NCBI RefSeq assembly: GCF_028551275.1
Contig: NZ_CP117025.1
Location: forward strand, 1,607,501-1,671,500
Reading direction: 5' to 3'
Origin: Sphingomonas hankookensis
GTDB taxonomy: Bacteria > Pseudomonadota > Alphaproteobacteria > Sphingomonadales > Sphingomonadaceae
Length of the DNA: 64,000 nt
Part shown: in pieces, positions 7,914 to 17,346 of the stretch
Position numbering within the stretch: the first letter of the stretch is position 1
Layout of the letters: every line of letters begins with the position of its first letter
Translations under genes and position numbers: made by a program
The notes under the pieces: generated by a model
What the model was told of the DNA's origin: nothing
Database searches by the model: none
The model's input: only the letters and a program-made list of their open reading frames with translations

Positions 7914-8657
7914 ATGCAAGAAGCTGCCGATCCCGTCCTGCACCGTGTCGAGGCCAGCGCCGTTCCCGAACGCGGGTTTCGGCATTTCGATCTGGTGATG
8001 GCGGCGTTCGTCACCATCCTGCTGCTGTCGAACATCATCGGCGCGGGGAAGGTCGCGGCGATCGATATCGCCGGTACGCCGTTCGTGTTCGGCGCAGGTA
8101 TCCTGTTCTTTCCGGTATCCTATGTCATCGGCGATGTGCTGACCGAGGTCTATGGCTATGCCCATGCGCGACGCTGCATCTGGGTCGGGTTCGCCGCGCT
8201 GTTGTTCATGGCGTTCATGTCGTGGGCGGTGGTCGCCATGCCGCCGGCCGCCGACTGGACCGGGCAGGGCGCCTATGAAGCGGTGTTCGGACAGGTGCCG
8301 CGCATCGTGTTCGCGTCGATCGCCGCCTTCTGGGCGGGGGAGTTCGTCAACGCCTATGTGCTGGCGCGCATGAAGGTGTGGACCGACGGCAAGGCGCTAT
8401 GGACCCGCACCATCGGGTCGACGGTGGTGGGACAGGCGGTCGACAGCGCGATCTTCTATCCGCTGGCGTTCCTCTATGTCTGGCCGACGCAGCAGGTGGT
8501 GACGGTGATGGTCACCAACTGGGCGATGAAGGTCGCATGGGAAGTGGTGCTGACGCCGCTGACCTACATCGTAGTCGGGTGGCTGAAGCGGCGCGAGGGC
8601 GTCGAGATCTTCGACACCGCGACCGACTTCTCGCCGTTTTCGAACAAGGGAGCGTAG
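7914..8657 (+). CDS. yhhQ: Queuosine precursor transporter (YhhQ family)
   Basis: Inner-membrane carrier thought to import queuosine precursors (preQ0/preQ1) for tRNA modification. The 247-residue protein has six hydrophobic segments and the family hallmarks LSNIIGAGKVA near the first helix, PVSYVIGDVLTEVYGY after the second, and the C-terminal WEVVLTPLTYIVVGWLKRREG. The upstream extension of the same frame merely translates the tRNA gene, so the ATG giving MQEAADPVL is taken as start. One base separates its stop from the following nuclease gene, so the two are probably co-transcribed. Confidence 0.9.
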   Translation: MQEAADPVLHRVEASAVPERGFRHFDLVMAAFVTILLLSNIIGAGKVAAIDIAGTPFVFGAGILFFPVSYVIGDVLTEVYGYAHARRCIWVGFAALLFMAFMSWAVVAMPPAADWTGQGAYEAVFGQVPRIVFASIAAFWAGEFVNAYVLARMKVWTDGKALWTRTIGSTVVGQAVDSAIFYPLAFLYVWPTQQVVTVMVTNWAMKVAWEVVLTPLTYIVVGWLKRREGVEIFDTATDFSPFSNKGA

Positions 8658-8658
8658 C

Positions 8659-9360
8659 GTGTACGACAAGGCCGGCTTCAACGACTATTTCGCCAACACT
8701 GTCGGTGCGTCGAAGAATGCGTGCGACACCTATCGATCTTTTCTGAACAGGATCGACCAGGCTATTGGCGGCTTGGATGAGGCATTGCTGTCGCAGGGAC
8801 TGGAGGCGGTGGCGCAATGGGCGAAGGACACCGACAAGGAGCCGTTTGCGACCTATCGCTCGCACGCCCGATCGGTCCTCAAACGATACTCGCTCTATCG
8901 GCTGGAAAAAGCGTCGGACGGTGTCGAGGACGACATGGCACCACCCGTAACGGACGTCGTTACCGACCTTGCCGATGTGATTGTCGCGGACGCGAATTTC
9001 CTGCGCGAGCGCGAGATGCAAACTCAGGTTCGACAGCAACTGTCAGCCTTGGAGGCGGGCCTGATTGCTATCGACAACGGCGTCGAAGTCAGCGTTGCAA
9101 CGGGCCGTATCGATATATTGGCCCGTGATGCGCATGGACGGACGGTCGTGATCGAGCTGAAGCCCGGCAAATGCCCCGCTGGTGCGCTCGAACAACTTCT
9201 CGCCTATGCTTATGACATTGAGCAAGAGCAGGGCCAGCCGGTCCGGGCTATGCTGGTCGCTGGTTCTTTTTCCGATCGTATTCGGGCCGCAACTCGACGG
9301 GCCGGTAACGTCGAATTGCGGACCTATGCATATTCCCTGAACTTTGCCGCTATCGGGTAG
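8659..9360 (+). CDS. NucS/DUF91-like PD-(D/E)XK endonuclease
   Basis: The C-terminal half shows the nuclease core GRIDILARD followed by VVIELKPGKC (D...ExK), matching the NucS/DUF91 fold that cleaves branched or mismatched DNA in archaea and actinobacteria. The N-terminal 110 residues are helical and do not look like the NucS PCNA-binding/dimerisation domain. They may be a separate DNA- or partner-binding module. GTG start with GGGAG seven bases upstream, one base after yhhQ. Base usage looks less GC-biased than neighbouring genes, and it sits beside an integration hot spot, so a recent or defence-related origin is possible. The in vivo substrate is unknown. Confidence 0.75.
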   Translation: MYDKAGFNDYFANTVGASKNACDTYRSFLNRIDQAIGGLDEALLSQGLEAVAQWAKDTDKEPFATYRSHARSVLKRYSLYRLEKASDGVEDDMAPPVTDVVTDLADVIVADANFLREREMQTQVRQQLSALEAGLIAIDNGVEVSVATGRIDILARDAHGRTVVIELKPGKCPAGALEQLLAYAYDIEQEQGQPVRAMLVAGSFSDRIRAATRRAGNVELRTYAYSLNFAAIG

Positions 9361-9363
9361 GGC

Positions 9364-10032
9364 TTATGCGCCGACCTTGGCCAGCAGCCCTTCGAACAGC
9401 GCGCGGCCGTCGCGGCCGCCATGGGCGGCTTCGATGCGGCGTTCGGGGTGCGGCATCATGCCCAGCACGTTGCCGGCGTCGTTGACGAGGCCCGCAATGT
9501 CGCGGGCCGATCCGTTGACCGGTTCGGCATAGCGGAACGCGACCTGTCCCTCGCCCTCGATCCGGTCGAGCGTGGCGTCGTCGGCGGTGTAGTTACCGTC
9601 ATGATGCGCCACGGGCACGCGGATCGTGTCGCCTGCGCGATAGCCGCTGGTGAAGGCCGAGCGGGTGTCGCCGACCGTCAGCGCGACGTCGCGGCACACG
9701 AACGACAGCCCGCGATTGCGCATCAGCGCGCCGGGCAGCAGGCCGGCTTCGGTCAGGATCTGGAAACCGTTGCAGATGCCGAGCACGGGCAACCCCTTGC
9801 CCGCCGCATCGACGACCGCGCGCATGACCGGTGACCGGGCCGCGATCGCGCCGGAGCGCAGATAGTCGCCATAGGAAAAGCCGCCGGGCACCGCGACCAG
9901 ACCGATATCACTCGGCAGGTCGGTGTCGCGGTGCCACACCATCGTCGGCGCGGTGCCGGTGACCGATTCCAGCGCGACGGCGATGTCGCGGTCGCAATTC
10001 GACCCCGGAAAGACGATGACGGCGGTCTTCAT
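9364..10032 (-). CDS. purQ: Phosphoribosylformylglycinamidine synthase subunit PurQ
   Basis: Glutaminase subunit of the PurLQS complex, which converts FGAR to FGAM in purine synthesis. This class-I glutamine amidotransferase (222 aa) shows the nucleophile in GICNGFQ (Cys87) and the His/Glu pair in MPHPERR (His195, Glu197), with the N-terminal [10 protein letters not shown] typical of PurQ. Its ATG overlaps the purS stop (ATGA), so supply of the two subunits is coupled. purL is not in the window. Confidence 0.97.
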   Translation of the reverse strand: MKTAVIVFPGSNCDRDIAVALESVTGTAPTMVWHRDTDLPSDIGLVAVPGGFSYGDYLRSGAIAARSPVMRAVVDAAGKGLPVLGICNGFQILTEAGLLPGALMRNRGLSFVCRDVALTVGDTRSAFTSGYRAGDTIRVPVAHHDGNYTADDATLDRIEGEGQVAFRYAEPVNGSARDIAGLVNDAGNVLGMMPHPERRIEAAHGGRDGRALFEGLLAKVGA

Positions 10033-10259
10033 GCCCGTTCGACCCGGTAGTTTTCGATGACCGTGTTGGCCAGCAGCTTGCGGCACATCGCGTCGATCGT
10101 CGCGTCGTCGGTGTCGTCCGCGACCTCCAGCTCGATCAGCTTGCCGACACGGGCTTCGCCGACACCCGCAAAGCCGAGCGAGGCCAGCGCGTGTTCGATC
10201 GCCTTGCCCTGCGGATCGAGTACGCCGTTCTTGAGCGTCACGACGATGCGGAGTTTCAT
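10029..10259 (-). CDS. purS: Phosphoribosylformylglycinamidine synthase subunit PurS
   Basis: Small dimeric subunit that channels ammonia between PurQ and PurL in the FGAM synthase complex. At 76 aa it is the usual length and contains the family pattern [20 protein letters not shown] plus V-G-K-L-I-E-L-E-V and the [16 protein letters not shown] end. The start giving MKLRIVV is chosen over one seven codons upstream because it matches the conserved N-terminus. It lies directly upstream of and overlaps purQ. Confidence 0.96.
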   Translation of the reverse strand: MKLRIVVTLKNGVLDPQGKAIEHALASLGFAGVGEARVGKLIELEVADDTDDATIDAMCRKLLANTVIENYRVERA

Positions 10260-10375
10260 GGATAGCCCTCGACTGCACAATATTGCCGCGCGCTATGGCC
10301 CCGCCGCGCCGCGTGCACAAGAGCATAGGCGGGATTCGCTTGAGCGGGCCGTATTGCGCCCCTATCACACCCGCC

Positions 10376-10852
10376 ATGGATGATACCCCTGTGCTTGGCA
10401 CCCTCGACCGCCGGTTCCTGAACGTCCTGCGGTGGCGGGGGGCGATCAAGGCGTTGGTCCTGCTAGCGGTCGGCGGGGTCGGCGAGTTGATCCTCGCCGA
10501 TCAGGGAGTGCAGAACGGCTTGGCCGTCGTCCCCGCGCTCGTGCTGGGCGCGTGGCTGACCTTCGTCGCGCCGGCGCGCAAGTTCGCGCATTGGGGCTTC
10601 GCGCTCGACGATCGGGAGCTGCAGGTGGCGCATGGCTGGCTGATGCGGGTGCATACCGTCGTGCCGATCGGGCGGGTGCAGCATATCGACCTGTCGCAGG
10701 GGCCGATCGAACGTGCCTGCGGTGTCGCGACGGTGGTGCTGCACACGGCCGGCACCGACAACAGCCGGGTCGCGGTGCCCGGCCTGTCGCGCGCGGCGGC
10801 GGAGGGGGTACGCGACCGCATCCGCGCCGCGATCGGCGCATCGCCATGGTGA
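10376..10852 (+). CDS. bPH2 (DUF304) membrane protein, YdbS-like
   Basis: A 158-residue protein with two adjacent hydrophobic helices (about 28-65) followed by one bacterial PH-like domain with the signature [33 protein letters not shown]. The family partner gene (YdbT-like, three such domains) overlaps it directly, as in other bacteria where the pair forms a membrane complex of unknown function. The upstream frame extension is rejected because it only repeats non-coding DNA from the purS side. Confidence 0.88.
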   Translation: MDDTPVLGTLDRRFLNVLRWRGAIKALVLLAVGGVGELILADQGVQNGLAVVPALVLGAWLTFVAPARKFAHWGFALDDRELQVAHGWLMRVHTVVPIGRVQHIDLSQGPIERACGVATVVLHTAGTDNSRVAVPGLSRAAAEGVRDRIRAAIGASPW

Positions 10853-12279
10853 GCGCGCGCGATGCGGCGCGGCGGCTGCATCCCGGGACCATCGCGCTGC
10901 GGATCGTTATCAAGGCGCCGCAGAATATCGCGGGGCTGGTCGCGCTATCGGCAGCGGCGTCGCGCGGCGGGTGGCTGGTGATGGCCGGGGTCGCGGCGCT
11001 GGTACTGGTCGGGGCGGGACTGGTCACATGGTTGCGCTGGCGGTCATTCACCTATCGCATTGCGGACGGCGAACTGGTGATCGCCGACGGCATCCTGCAC
11101 CGCAACCGCCGGTCGATCCCGTTCGGACGCATCCAGGACGTGTCGATCGACCAGAAACTGCTGGCCCGCCTGTTCGGGCTGGCGCGGGTGAGAATCGAAA
11201 CCGGCGGCGGCGAGGCGGACGAGGCGTCGCTCGACAGCGTGTCGCTGGCCGAAGCCGCGCGGTTGCGAGCGGTGTTGCGCGGGCGGGATGCGCCGGTCGC
11301 CGAAGCGGTCGAGCAGGCGCCGGTGCGCGATACGGTGTTCGCGATGGACGGTCGCCGCGTGCTGACCATGGGCCTGTTCGGCTTCTCGCTGGTCTGGGTC
11401 GGCGTGCTGTTCGCCGCGATCAACCAGGTCGGCGATCTGATCGGGTTCGACCGGGATATCTGGCGCGACTGGGCGGGGATGGCCCGGCGCGAGGCGATGG
11501 CGCTGGCGACGCCGCTGTTCGCGCTGCTCGCCGCCGTCGCCGCGCTGGTCATCGGTGCGATCAGCGGCGTGGCGCGGACCTTCTTCATCGAACATGGCTT
11601 TCGACTGGAGCGCGAGGGCGACCGGCTGCGCCGCGTGCGCGGCCTGACCACCCGGACCGAGGTGGTGGTCAGCCTGCGCCGCATCCAGCTGGCGCTGATC
11701 GAGCGCGGCATGGTCAGCGGGCGGCTGGGCTGGTCGAGCCTGCGGTTGCAGACGCTGGGCGGCAGCGACGATGCCGGTGGGCGGCAACAGGTCGCGCCGT
11801 TCGCGCGCGACGAGGAGGTGACGCGGGTACTGGCGGCAGCAGGCTATCCGCCGTTCGATCCGCTGCCGTTGCGACCGGTCGCCTTCGGCCATGTCGTGCG
11901 GGCGGCGTTGCTGCGCGGCGGGGTGCCGCTGGTCGGGGTGGCCATCGCCTGCTGGTTCCTGCCGCTCGCGGGCCTTGCGCTGCCGTTGGTGGCAATCCCG
12001 GTGGTCAGCGCGCTGCTGGCGCGGCGGCGGCATCGCTATGCGATCGTCGGCACCACGTTGCAGGTCATGCGCGGCGTGCTGTCCCAGCGGGCATGGATCG
12101 TGCCGCTGTCGAACATCCAAAGCGTATCGGTCACCCGCTCGCCGCTGCAACGGCTGCTCGGCATCGCGACGGTGCGGGTCGACACTGCCGGGGCGAAGGG
12201 GATCGGGCGGCCGGACATTTCCGATCTGGCGGTCGAGGACGCCTATTCGCTGGCGCGGGCGCTATTGCGGAACGGGTGA
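10846..12279 (+). CDS. bPH2 (DUF304) membrane protein, YdbT-like
   Basis: A 477-residue protein with pairs of membrane helices and three copies of the bPH2 domain. Each copy carries the motif R/I-x-S-I-P-F-G-R-I-Q or equivalent (residues about 80-100, 255-290, 405-440; the last reads QRAWIVPLSNIQSVSVTRSPLQRLLG). It overlaps the YdbS-like gene by seven bases, so the products are probably made together and form a membrane complex. Its 3' end overlaps the convergent SleB-type gene by 18 bases. Confidence 0.88.
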   Translation: MVSARDAARRLHPGTIALRIVIKAPQNIAGLVALSAAASRGGWLVMAGVAALVLVGAGLVTWLRWRSFTYRIADGELVIADGILHRNRRSIPFGRIQDVSIDQKLLARLFGLARVRIETGGGEADEASLDSVSLAEAARLRAVLRGRDAPVAEAVEQAPVRDTVFAMDGRRVLTMGLFGFSLVWVGVLFAAINQVGDLIGFDRDIWRDWAGMARREAMALATPLFALLAAVAALVIGAISGVARTFFIEHGFRLEREGDRLRRVRGLTTRTEVVVSLRRIQLALIERGMVSGRLGWSSLRLQTLGGSDDAGGRQQVAPFARDEEVTRVLAAAGYPPFDPLPLRPVAFGHVVRAALLRGGVPLVGVAIACWFLPLAGLALPLVAIPVVSALLARRRHRYAIVGTTLQVMRGVLSQRAWIVPLSNIQSVSVTRSPLQRLLGIATVRVDTAGAKGIGRPDISDLAVEDAYSLARALLRNG

Positions 12280-13575
12280 AGGAACGGCCGTCGGTTCGGT
12301 CCGCCGCCGGACGCCGGCCAGCGGCGCGGGTCCGGCCGGATCGGCTCGCACTGGTGTAGCGGGCGGCGGCGGGGGCGGGGGCGCGACCGCCCGGCGCATG
12401 CACTCCGCCGCCGGGCGCGATACCTGCTGGCAATTCCACAGGCGGCGCTCGATCGACTGGGTCCGGTCGCGGAAATAGCCGAACGACATCGCCTCGACCG
12501 CTGCGGGTTCGTTGGCGGCGGCGACCTGCGCCGGCACCGCCGCCCGGTCGCGCCAGCCGAGGAACTTGCAGCGCACCCGGTCGCCGCACGCGGCGGCGGC
12601 CAGCGCCGGCCAGCCCTCCGGCGATCCGGCGCCGTCAAGCGCGACGAGGAACGTGTCGGGATCGTCGCTGCTGGGGCGTGGCAGCGATCCGCCGGCAAAG
12701 CGTGCCGCCAGCAATCCGGCCTCCTGTTCGACCGCCAGCACTTCGGGCAGCTTGTGGACATCCGAATAGGGGGTGAGTTGCCCGATGCGCGGTTCCTCGC
12801 CCCGCGCCGCCTGTCGGAACGCGCCGGGGGTGCCCCACCACCCGGCCCAGCGGAAGAACAGATGCGTGTCGACCGCCGCGATCTTCGGCAGGCTCGACTG
12901 CCAATAGGGGACGACCCAGTCGGTGTGATAATGGGTGGCATAGCCGACCGGCGCATAGACGCTGCCCGACAGCGCCGCCGCCGCGACCTTGCGCGCGCGT
13001 TCCCAGAAAGCTTCGGGGTAGGCGCGGGCGAGCGCGCCGTCGCAGGTGAAGGTGAACTGACACCCGGTACGGCGTTCCGATCCCTGGAAGACGACGCCGC
13101 ACACGCTCGCCGGAAAGGCGGGGTGGCGGACGCGGTTCAGCACGACCTGCGCGACGGCACGCTGCCCCTTGGTATCGTCGCCCGCTTCGTACAGGACGGC
13201 GGCGGCAAGGCAGTCGGTGGCGCGGGCGCGGTTCTCGGCATCGCCGGCGAAGCGGAACGGACGCGCCGCCGGGTTGGGGCCGTCGAAGAACGGCACGGTG
13301 GCGTTGAACGCGCGCGCCCCGTCAGGCGGCAGGTTGCGGAACTCGGCCGGTTCGACCGGGGGCGGGGGAATGGCGGGACCTGTGGCAGGGGCGGCAGCGC
13401 CACGCTGGCCGGCCGCGATGCGGGGTTCGACGCGGATCGGCGGCACGCGCTCGACGATGACGGCGGGGATCACCGCAGCGGCGAGCGACAGCGCGACGAG
13501 CACGCCGTCGAGTGCGGTCGATCCGGTGCGGATGCCGCTTCGGGTCGGCGTTGCGTCGGTTACTGAATGCGCCAC
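12262..13575 (-). CDS. Cell wall hydrolase of the SleB type (Hydrolase_2)
   Basis: A 437-residue protein with one N-terminal hydrophobic anchor (about 23-43), a proline/alanine-rich linker, and a SleB-like catalytic domain at about 112-240. That domain is recognised from the Glu in AAAVLYEAGDDTKGQRAVAQVVLNR, and from VCGVVFQG, CQFTFTCDG and THYHTDWVVPYW. Such enzymes cut peptidoglycan. The C-terminal 150 residues end in a polyproline run and are not recognised. The start is GTG. It probably acts in the periplasm, anchored to the inner membrane. It converges on and slightly overlaps the bPH2 gene. Confidence 0.88.
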   Translation of the reverse strand: MAHSVTDATPTRSGIRTGSTALDGVLVALSLAAAVIPAVIVERVPPIRVEPRIAAGQRGAAAPATGPAIPPPPVEPAEFRNLPPDGARAFNATVPFFDGPNPAARPFRFAGDAENRARATDCLAAAVLYEAGDDTKGQRAVAQVVLNRVRHPAFPASVCGVVFQGSERRTGCQFTFTCDGALARAYPEAFWERARKVAAAALSGSVYAPVGYATHYHTDWVVPYWQSSLPKIAAVDTHLFFRWAGWWGTPGAFRQAARGEEPRIGQLTPYSDVHKLPEVLAVEQEAGLLAARFAGGSLPRPSSDDPDTFLVALDGAGSPEGWPALAAAACGDRVRCKFLGWRDRAAVPAQVAAANEPAAVEAMSFGYFRDRTQSIERRLWNCQQVSRPAAECMRRAVAPPPPPPPATPVRADPAGPAPLAGVRRRTEPTAVPSPVPQ

Positions 13576-13588
13576 AAATTACCCGTTC

Positions 13589-13632
13589 GGTTCGAGCAGT
13601 TTCGAGCCTGTCGAGAAACGTCCGTCGAGAAC
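13589..13632. repeat. Dispersed intergenic repeat, family R5 (TTCGAGCAG...TGTCGAGAA)
   Basis: The block starting GGTTCGAGCAGTTTCGAGC matches, with few differences, a second copy starting at 25420, and an inverted partial copy lies at 25733-25766. Both full copies lie in non-coding DNA beside gene ends. The internal self-complementary pieces (TTCGAG/CTCGAA) suggest a stem-loop REP-like element. Confidence 0.7.
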
Positions 13633-13722
13633 TTCGCGCCAGCGGCGCCTTCTCGACTGCGGATCTCGACAAGCTCGATCCTCCGCTCGAAGCGAACGGA
13701 GTTTGGAAGCGCGCCTAGCCGC

Positions 13723-14643
13723 TTACTGTTCGGGCAGGAAGTCCGGCACCGACAGATAGCGCTCGCCGGTGTCGTAATTGAAGCCCAGCACGCGCACGCC
13801 GTCGGGCAGGTCTGGCAGCTTCTGCAGGATCGCCGCCAGCGTGGCGCCGGACGAGATGCCGACCAGCATCCCTTCCTCGCGCGCCGACCGCCGCGCCATG
13901 TCCTTCGCCACGCCTGCATCGACCTTGATGACGCCGTCGATCGCACGGGTGTGGAGGTTGGCCGGCACGAAGCCCGCGCCGATGCCCTGGATCGGGTGCG
14001 GCCCCGGCTGCCCGCCCGAAATGACCGGCGAGAGTTCGGGTTCGACCGCGAAGACCTTCAGGTTCGGCCATTTTTCCTTAAGCGTTTCGGCGACGCCGGT
14101 GATGTGGCCGCCGGTGCCGACGCCGGTGATGATGACGTCGATCGGCGCATCGGCGAAGTCGTTCAGGATTTCCTGCGCGGTCGTGCGAACATGGACGTCG
14201 ATGTTCGCCGGATTTTCGAACTGCTGCGGAATCCACGCGTCCTGCGTTTCGGCGGCAAGTTCATGCGCGCGCTCGATCGCGCCCTTCATCCCCTTTTCAC
14301 GGGGCGTCAGGTCGAAGGTCGCACCATAGGCCAGCATCAGGCGGCGACGCTCGATGCTCATGCTTTCCGGCATGACCAGTATCAGCTTGTATCCCTTGAC
14401 CGCCGCGACCATCGCCAAGCCGACGCCGGTATTGCCACTGGTCGGTTCGATGATCGTGCCACCGGGCTTCAATTCGCCGGAGGCTTCCGCCGCCTCGATC
14501 ATGGCCAGCGCGATACGGTCCTTGATCGACCCGCCGGGGTTGGAACGTTCGGACTTGATCCACACCTCGGCATCGCCGAACAGCCGGCGGACGCGGACGT
14601 GCGGCGTATTCCCGATGGTTTGCAGGATGGTATCGGCCTTCAT
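13723..14643 (-). CDS. cysK: Cysteine synthase A
   Basis: PLP-dependent O-acetylserine sulfhydrylase that forms cysteine from O-acetylserine and sulfide. The PLP lysine is in [13 protein letters not shown] (Lys41). The phosphate-binding GTGGHITG loop and [11 protein letters not shown] substrate loop are intact, and the C-terminus VPDFLPEQ is intact. The length (306 aa) is normal. AAAGGAGA precedes the ATG, which overlaps the stop of the upstream MFS gene (ATGA). The serine acetyltransferase that feeds it lies elsewhere in this window. Confidence 0.97.
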   Translation of the reverse strand: MKADTILQTIGNTPHVRVRRLFGDAEVWIKSERSNPGGSIKDRIALAMIEAAEASGELKPGGTIIEPTSGNTGVGLAMVAAVKGYKLILVMPESMSIERRRLMLAYGATFDLTPREKGMKGAIERAHELAAETQDAWIPQQFENPANIDVHVRTTAQEILNDFADAPIDVIITGVGTGGHITGVAETLKEKWPNLKVFAVEPELSPVISGGQPGPHPIQGIGAGFVPANLHTRAIDGVIKVDAGVAKDMARRSAREEGMLVGISSGATLAAILQKLPDLPDGVRVLGFNYDTGERYLSVPDFLPEQ

Positions 14644-15968
14644 GGCTGTGTCTCCTTTGGGATGACTTCCAAATCTTCGGGCGGCGTAAAGCTCCGCGCG
14701 GCGCGCAGTTCGGGGAACAGGCGCGACCATAGCATCGTAACGCCGATCGCCAGCACCCCGCCGCCCGCGACCGCGACGACCGGGCCGACCAGTGCGGCAA
14801 GAAAGCCGGAGCGCGCCTCGCCCAGCTCGTTCGACCCCGACACGAACAGGGTCGACACCGCGCCGACCCGCCCGCGCATAGCATCGGGCGTGTGTAGCTG
14901 GATCAGCGACTGGCGGACATAGACCGATACCATGTCGGTCGCGCCGACGACGAACAGCGATACGAGGGCGAGCAGCGCGGCGGGCGCGAAGTCGCTGCCG
15001 ATCGCCGCCGGTCCGAACACCGGGATCAGCAACGGCGCGGACAGGCCGAACAGCGCGGTCGCCGCACCGAAGCCCATCACCGACAGCAGCATCTTGGCGC
15101 CGACATCCTTCGACAGCGGCTTGACCGCGAACACCGCCGCGACGACCACCGCGCCCAGCGCCGGGGCGGCGCGCAGATGGCCGAGACCGTCCGCACCGAT
15201 CTGCAGGATGTCGCGGGCATAGATCGGCAGCATCGCCGTCGCCCCGCCCAGCAGCACCGCGAACAGATCGAGCGAGATCGCCCCAAAGACCAGCCGGTTG
15301 CGCCGGACATAGGCGAGGCCGTCGAGCATTTGCCGCCACGGGTTCATATTGCCGGTGATCGCCGCACGCGGGATCGGCGGGATCAGGAACAGCATGACCA
15401 GCCCGAACAGGAACAGCCCGGCCGACACCGCATAGGGCAGGTAATGGGCGAAGGCGTAGAGATAGCCGCCCATCGCCGGCCCCAGCACCGATCCGCCCTG
15501 CCACGCGATCGAACTCATCGCGATGGCGGTCGGCAGTACGGCGGCAGGGACGAGGTTGGGGGCGAGCGCCTGCAACGCCGGCCCGGCAAAGGCACGCGCG
15601 ACGCCCAGCAGCGCGGCGACGAAGAACAGCCACGGCAGGCTGATCCCGCCGGTATAGGTCAGCCAGGCGAGCAGCAGCGCACAGCCCCCCTCCAGCGCGA
15701 CCGATCCGCGCGCGATCCAGCGGCGATCGACCCGGTCGGCGACCCAACCGGCGACCAGCGACAGCACCAGCAGCGGCAGGAACTGCGCGACGCCGATGAG
15801 GCCCAGCTGAAACGCCGATTCCTTGATCGTCATCGTCTCGCGGGCGATGTCGTACACCTGCCACCCGATGACCACGACCATCGCGATCTGCGCCAACGTA
15901 TTGGACAGGCGCGCGAGGAAATAGGCGCGGAACGGGCCGATCGATAACGGGTGGGGGGTGGTACGCAT
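14640..15968 (-). CDS. MFS transporter (EntS/TetV-like drug or metabolite exporter)
   Basis: A 442-residue protein with about 12 hydrophobic segments and the MFS loop motif [13 protein letters not shown] between helices 2 and 3. Related proteins export siderophores, drugs or metabolites; the substrate cannot be told from sequence. The ATG giving MRTTPHPLS is preferred to an upstream one because the extra residues are proline-rich non-coding translation. It is translationally coupled to cysK, which hints at a link with sulfur/cysteine metabolism but does not prove it. Confidence 0.87.
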   Translation of the reverse strand: MRTTPHPLSIGPFRAYFLARLSNTLAQIAMVVVIGWQVYDIARETMTIKESAFQLGLIGVAQFLPLLVLSLVAGWVADRVDRRWIARGSVALEGGCALLLAWLTYTGGISLPWLFFVAALLGVARAFAGPALQALAPNLVPAAVLPTAIAMSSIAWQGGSVLGPAMGGYLYAFAHYLPYAVSAGLFLFGLVMLFLIPPIPRAAITGNMNPWRQMLDGLAYVRRNRLVFGAISLDLFAVLLGGATAMLPIYARDILQIGADGLGHLRAAPALGAVVVAAVFAVKPLSKDVGAKMLLSVMGFGAATALFGLSAPLLIPVFGPAAIGSDFAPAALLALVSLFVVGATDMVSVYVRQSLIQLHTPDAMRGRVGAVSTLFVSGSNELGEARSGFLAALVGPVVAVAGGGVLAIGVTMLWSRLFPELRAARSFTPPEDLEVIPKETQP

Positions 15969-16049
15969 GGGGCGGGGTGTAGGTCCGCTGGCGGGGCGGG
16001 GCAATGCAGATCGGCTTGGGGGTGTTGGGTAGTGGCTTCATCCTGGTTC

Positions 16050-16143
16050 GTCACCCCCGCGAAGGCGGGGGTCCATATGCGCCAACCTTGAGGATCATCA
16101 TGACCGTCAGCGCTTATGGATTCCCGCCTTCGCGGGAATGACG
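16050..16143. repeat. Palindromic intergenic repeat, family R2 (CCCGCGAAGGCGGG)
   Basis: Two outward-facing arms, one with CCCCCGCGAAGGCGGGGG and one with ATTCCCGCCTTCGCGGGAAT, each itself a hairpin, are separated by about 55 bases. A second copy with the same architecture and similar central sequence lies at 32964-33057. It lies between two minus-strand genes and may act as a transcription attenuator or terminator. Confidence 0.78.
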
Positions 16144-16159
16144 ACGGGCGGGAGGCGGC

Positions 16160-16984
16160 TTATTTCCCCAGGAAGCTGAGCAGATCTTCGGTCAGCCGGT
16201 CGCTTTCGGTGGCGAACAGCCCATGCGGCGCGCCGTCATATTCGATCAGCGTGGCGTTCGGCAGCGCCTTGGCCAACGCGCGGCCTGTCGCGTCGATCGG
16301 CACCGTCTGATCCGACGTGCCGTGGATCACCAGCGTGGGCACGGTGATCGAAGGCAGGTCGGGGCGGAAATCGGTCGTCCCGAACGATTCCGCACAGGCT
16401 AGAGTCGGCTTGAGGCCCGCCAGCATCGCGGTGTTCCACGACAGGTCGAGCACTTCCTCGCTCACCGGGCTAGTGATGAAGCCGACGCCGTAGAACTGGT
16501 CGAAGAAGCTGCGGAAGAATTTCGGGCGATCCGCCTTGATATTGTCGGCGATCTCCTGAAGCTGGTCCTGCGGCACGCCGTCGGGATTGTCGTCGGTCTG
16601 GAGCATGTAGGGCACGACCGATCCGATGAAGCCGGCCCGGGTCACGCCCTTGCCGCCATGGCGCGACATATAGCGCGCAACCTCGCCGCCACCCATCGAG
16701 AAGCCGATCAGCGCGATGTCGTCGGTGACGCCGGTTTCCTTCAGCACATCGGCCAGATCGTCCGACAGCGTGTCATAGTCATAGCCCGACCAGGGCTGGT
16801 CCGACCGGCCGAAGCCGCGCCGGTCATAGGCGATCACGCGGTATCCGGCATCGGCCAGCGCCATCGCCTGCGGGTCCCAGCTGTCGGCGCTCAGCGGCCA
16901 GCCATGGATCAGCACGACCGGGCGGCCCTGTCCCCAGTCCTTCACGAACAGGCTGGTGCCGTCACGGGTCTTTACATAGGGCAT
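16160..16984 (-). CDS. Alpha/beta hydrolase (non-heme chloroperoxidase/arylesterase type)
   Basis: A 274-residue alpha/beta hydrolase with HGWPLSADSWDPQ after strand 3 (oxyanion region) and the nucleophile elbow GFSMGGGE. The acid is in HGTSDQTVP and the histidine in GAPHGLFATE. This set is typical of bacterial cofactor-free haloperoxidases/arylesterases, which hydrolyse esters or form peracids. No signal peptide, so it is cytoplasmic. A longer N-terminal frame exists but reads into upstream non-coding DNA, so MPYVKTRDG is taken as start. Natural substrate unknown. Confidence 0.9.
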   Translation of the reverse strand: MPYVKTRDGTSLFVKDWGQGRPVVLIHGWPLSADSWDPQAMALADAGYRVIAYDRRGFGRSDQPWSGYDYDTLSDDLADVLKETGVTDDIALIGFSMGGGEVARYMSRHGGKGVTRAGFIGSVVPYMLQTDDNPDGVPQDQLQEIADNIKADRPKFFRSFFDQFYGVGFITSPVSEEVLDLSWNTAMLAGLKPTLACAESFGTTDFRPDLPSITVPTLVIHGTSDQTVPIDATGRALAKALPNATLIEYDGAPHGLFATESDRLTEDLLSFLGK

Positions 16985-17063
16985 GGCGCGGTCCTCGTTG
17001 CGAATTGCTCGTCGGTGAACGAGCGAGCCGCGACGCGGTTGCCTCCGAACGACAACCGTACGG

Positions 17064-17246
17064 TCAGCGCGGAACGATGCCCAGCACCGGGCGGACGATG
17101 CCCCGTTCGGCATCGCGCAGAATCGCCGAGTAGCGTTCCGCCATCTCCGCATGGACCCGCCGCACTTCCGGCAGGCTCGCCTCGCTGGCGCGGTGCCGTG
17201 CCTCGTCCAGCCGGCGGCGATAATAGGTAATATTGTCGGTGGGCAT
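17064..17246 (-). CDS. Small hypothetical protein (60 aa)
   Basis: A 60-residue, highly charged helical protein (PTDNITYYRRRLDEARHRAS, then VRRVHAEMAERYSAILRDAE) with no membrane segment. AGGAGG stands five bases before the second of two adjacent ATGs, which is why the shorter start is used. An 11-bp perfect palindrome (GTACAGTGTAC on the plus strand) lies just upstream. Similar tiny proteins are common in sphingomonads, but I know no function. Confidence 0.7.
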   Translation of the reverse strand: MPTDNITYYRRRLDEARHRASEASLPEVRRVHAEMAERYSAILRDAERGIVRPVLGIVPR

Positions 17247-17257
17247 CATGGCCTCCT

Positions 17258-17268
17258 GTACAGTGTAC
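17258..17268. promoter_or_regulatory. Short palindrome overlapping the leader of the 60-aa gene
   Basis: GTACAGTGTAC is an odd-length perfect inverted repeat placed about 12 bases before the start codon and touching the ribosome binding site. It could be an operator half-site pair, or chance. Confidence 0.25.
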
Positions 17269-17346
17269 CTGGCGGACCATAGTCTACGCTGTTATGCCAA
17301 AGGCGTCGCTGATCCAGATTAAGCATCTGTTCAGTAACGATAATCC

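Noticed and set aside
13723..16041. A single 772-residue minus-strand frame covering MFS and cysK
   Set aside because: The upstream two thirds is an out-of-frame reading of the MFS gene in GC-rich DNA; only the cysK part is coding.
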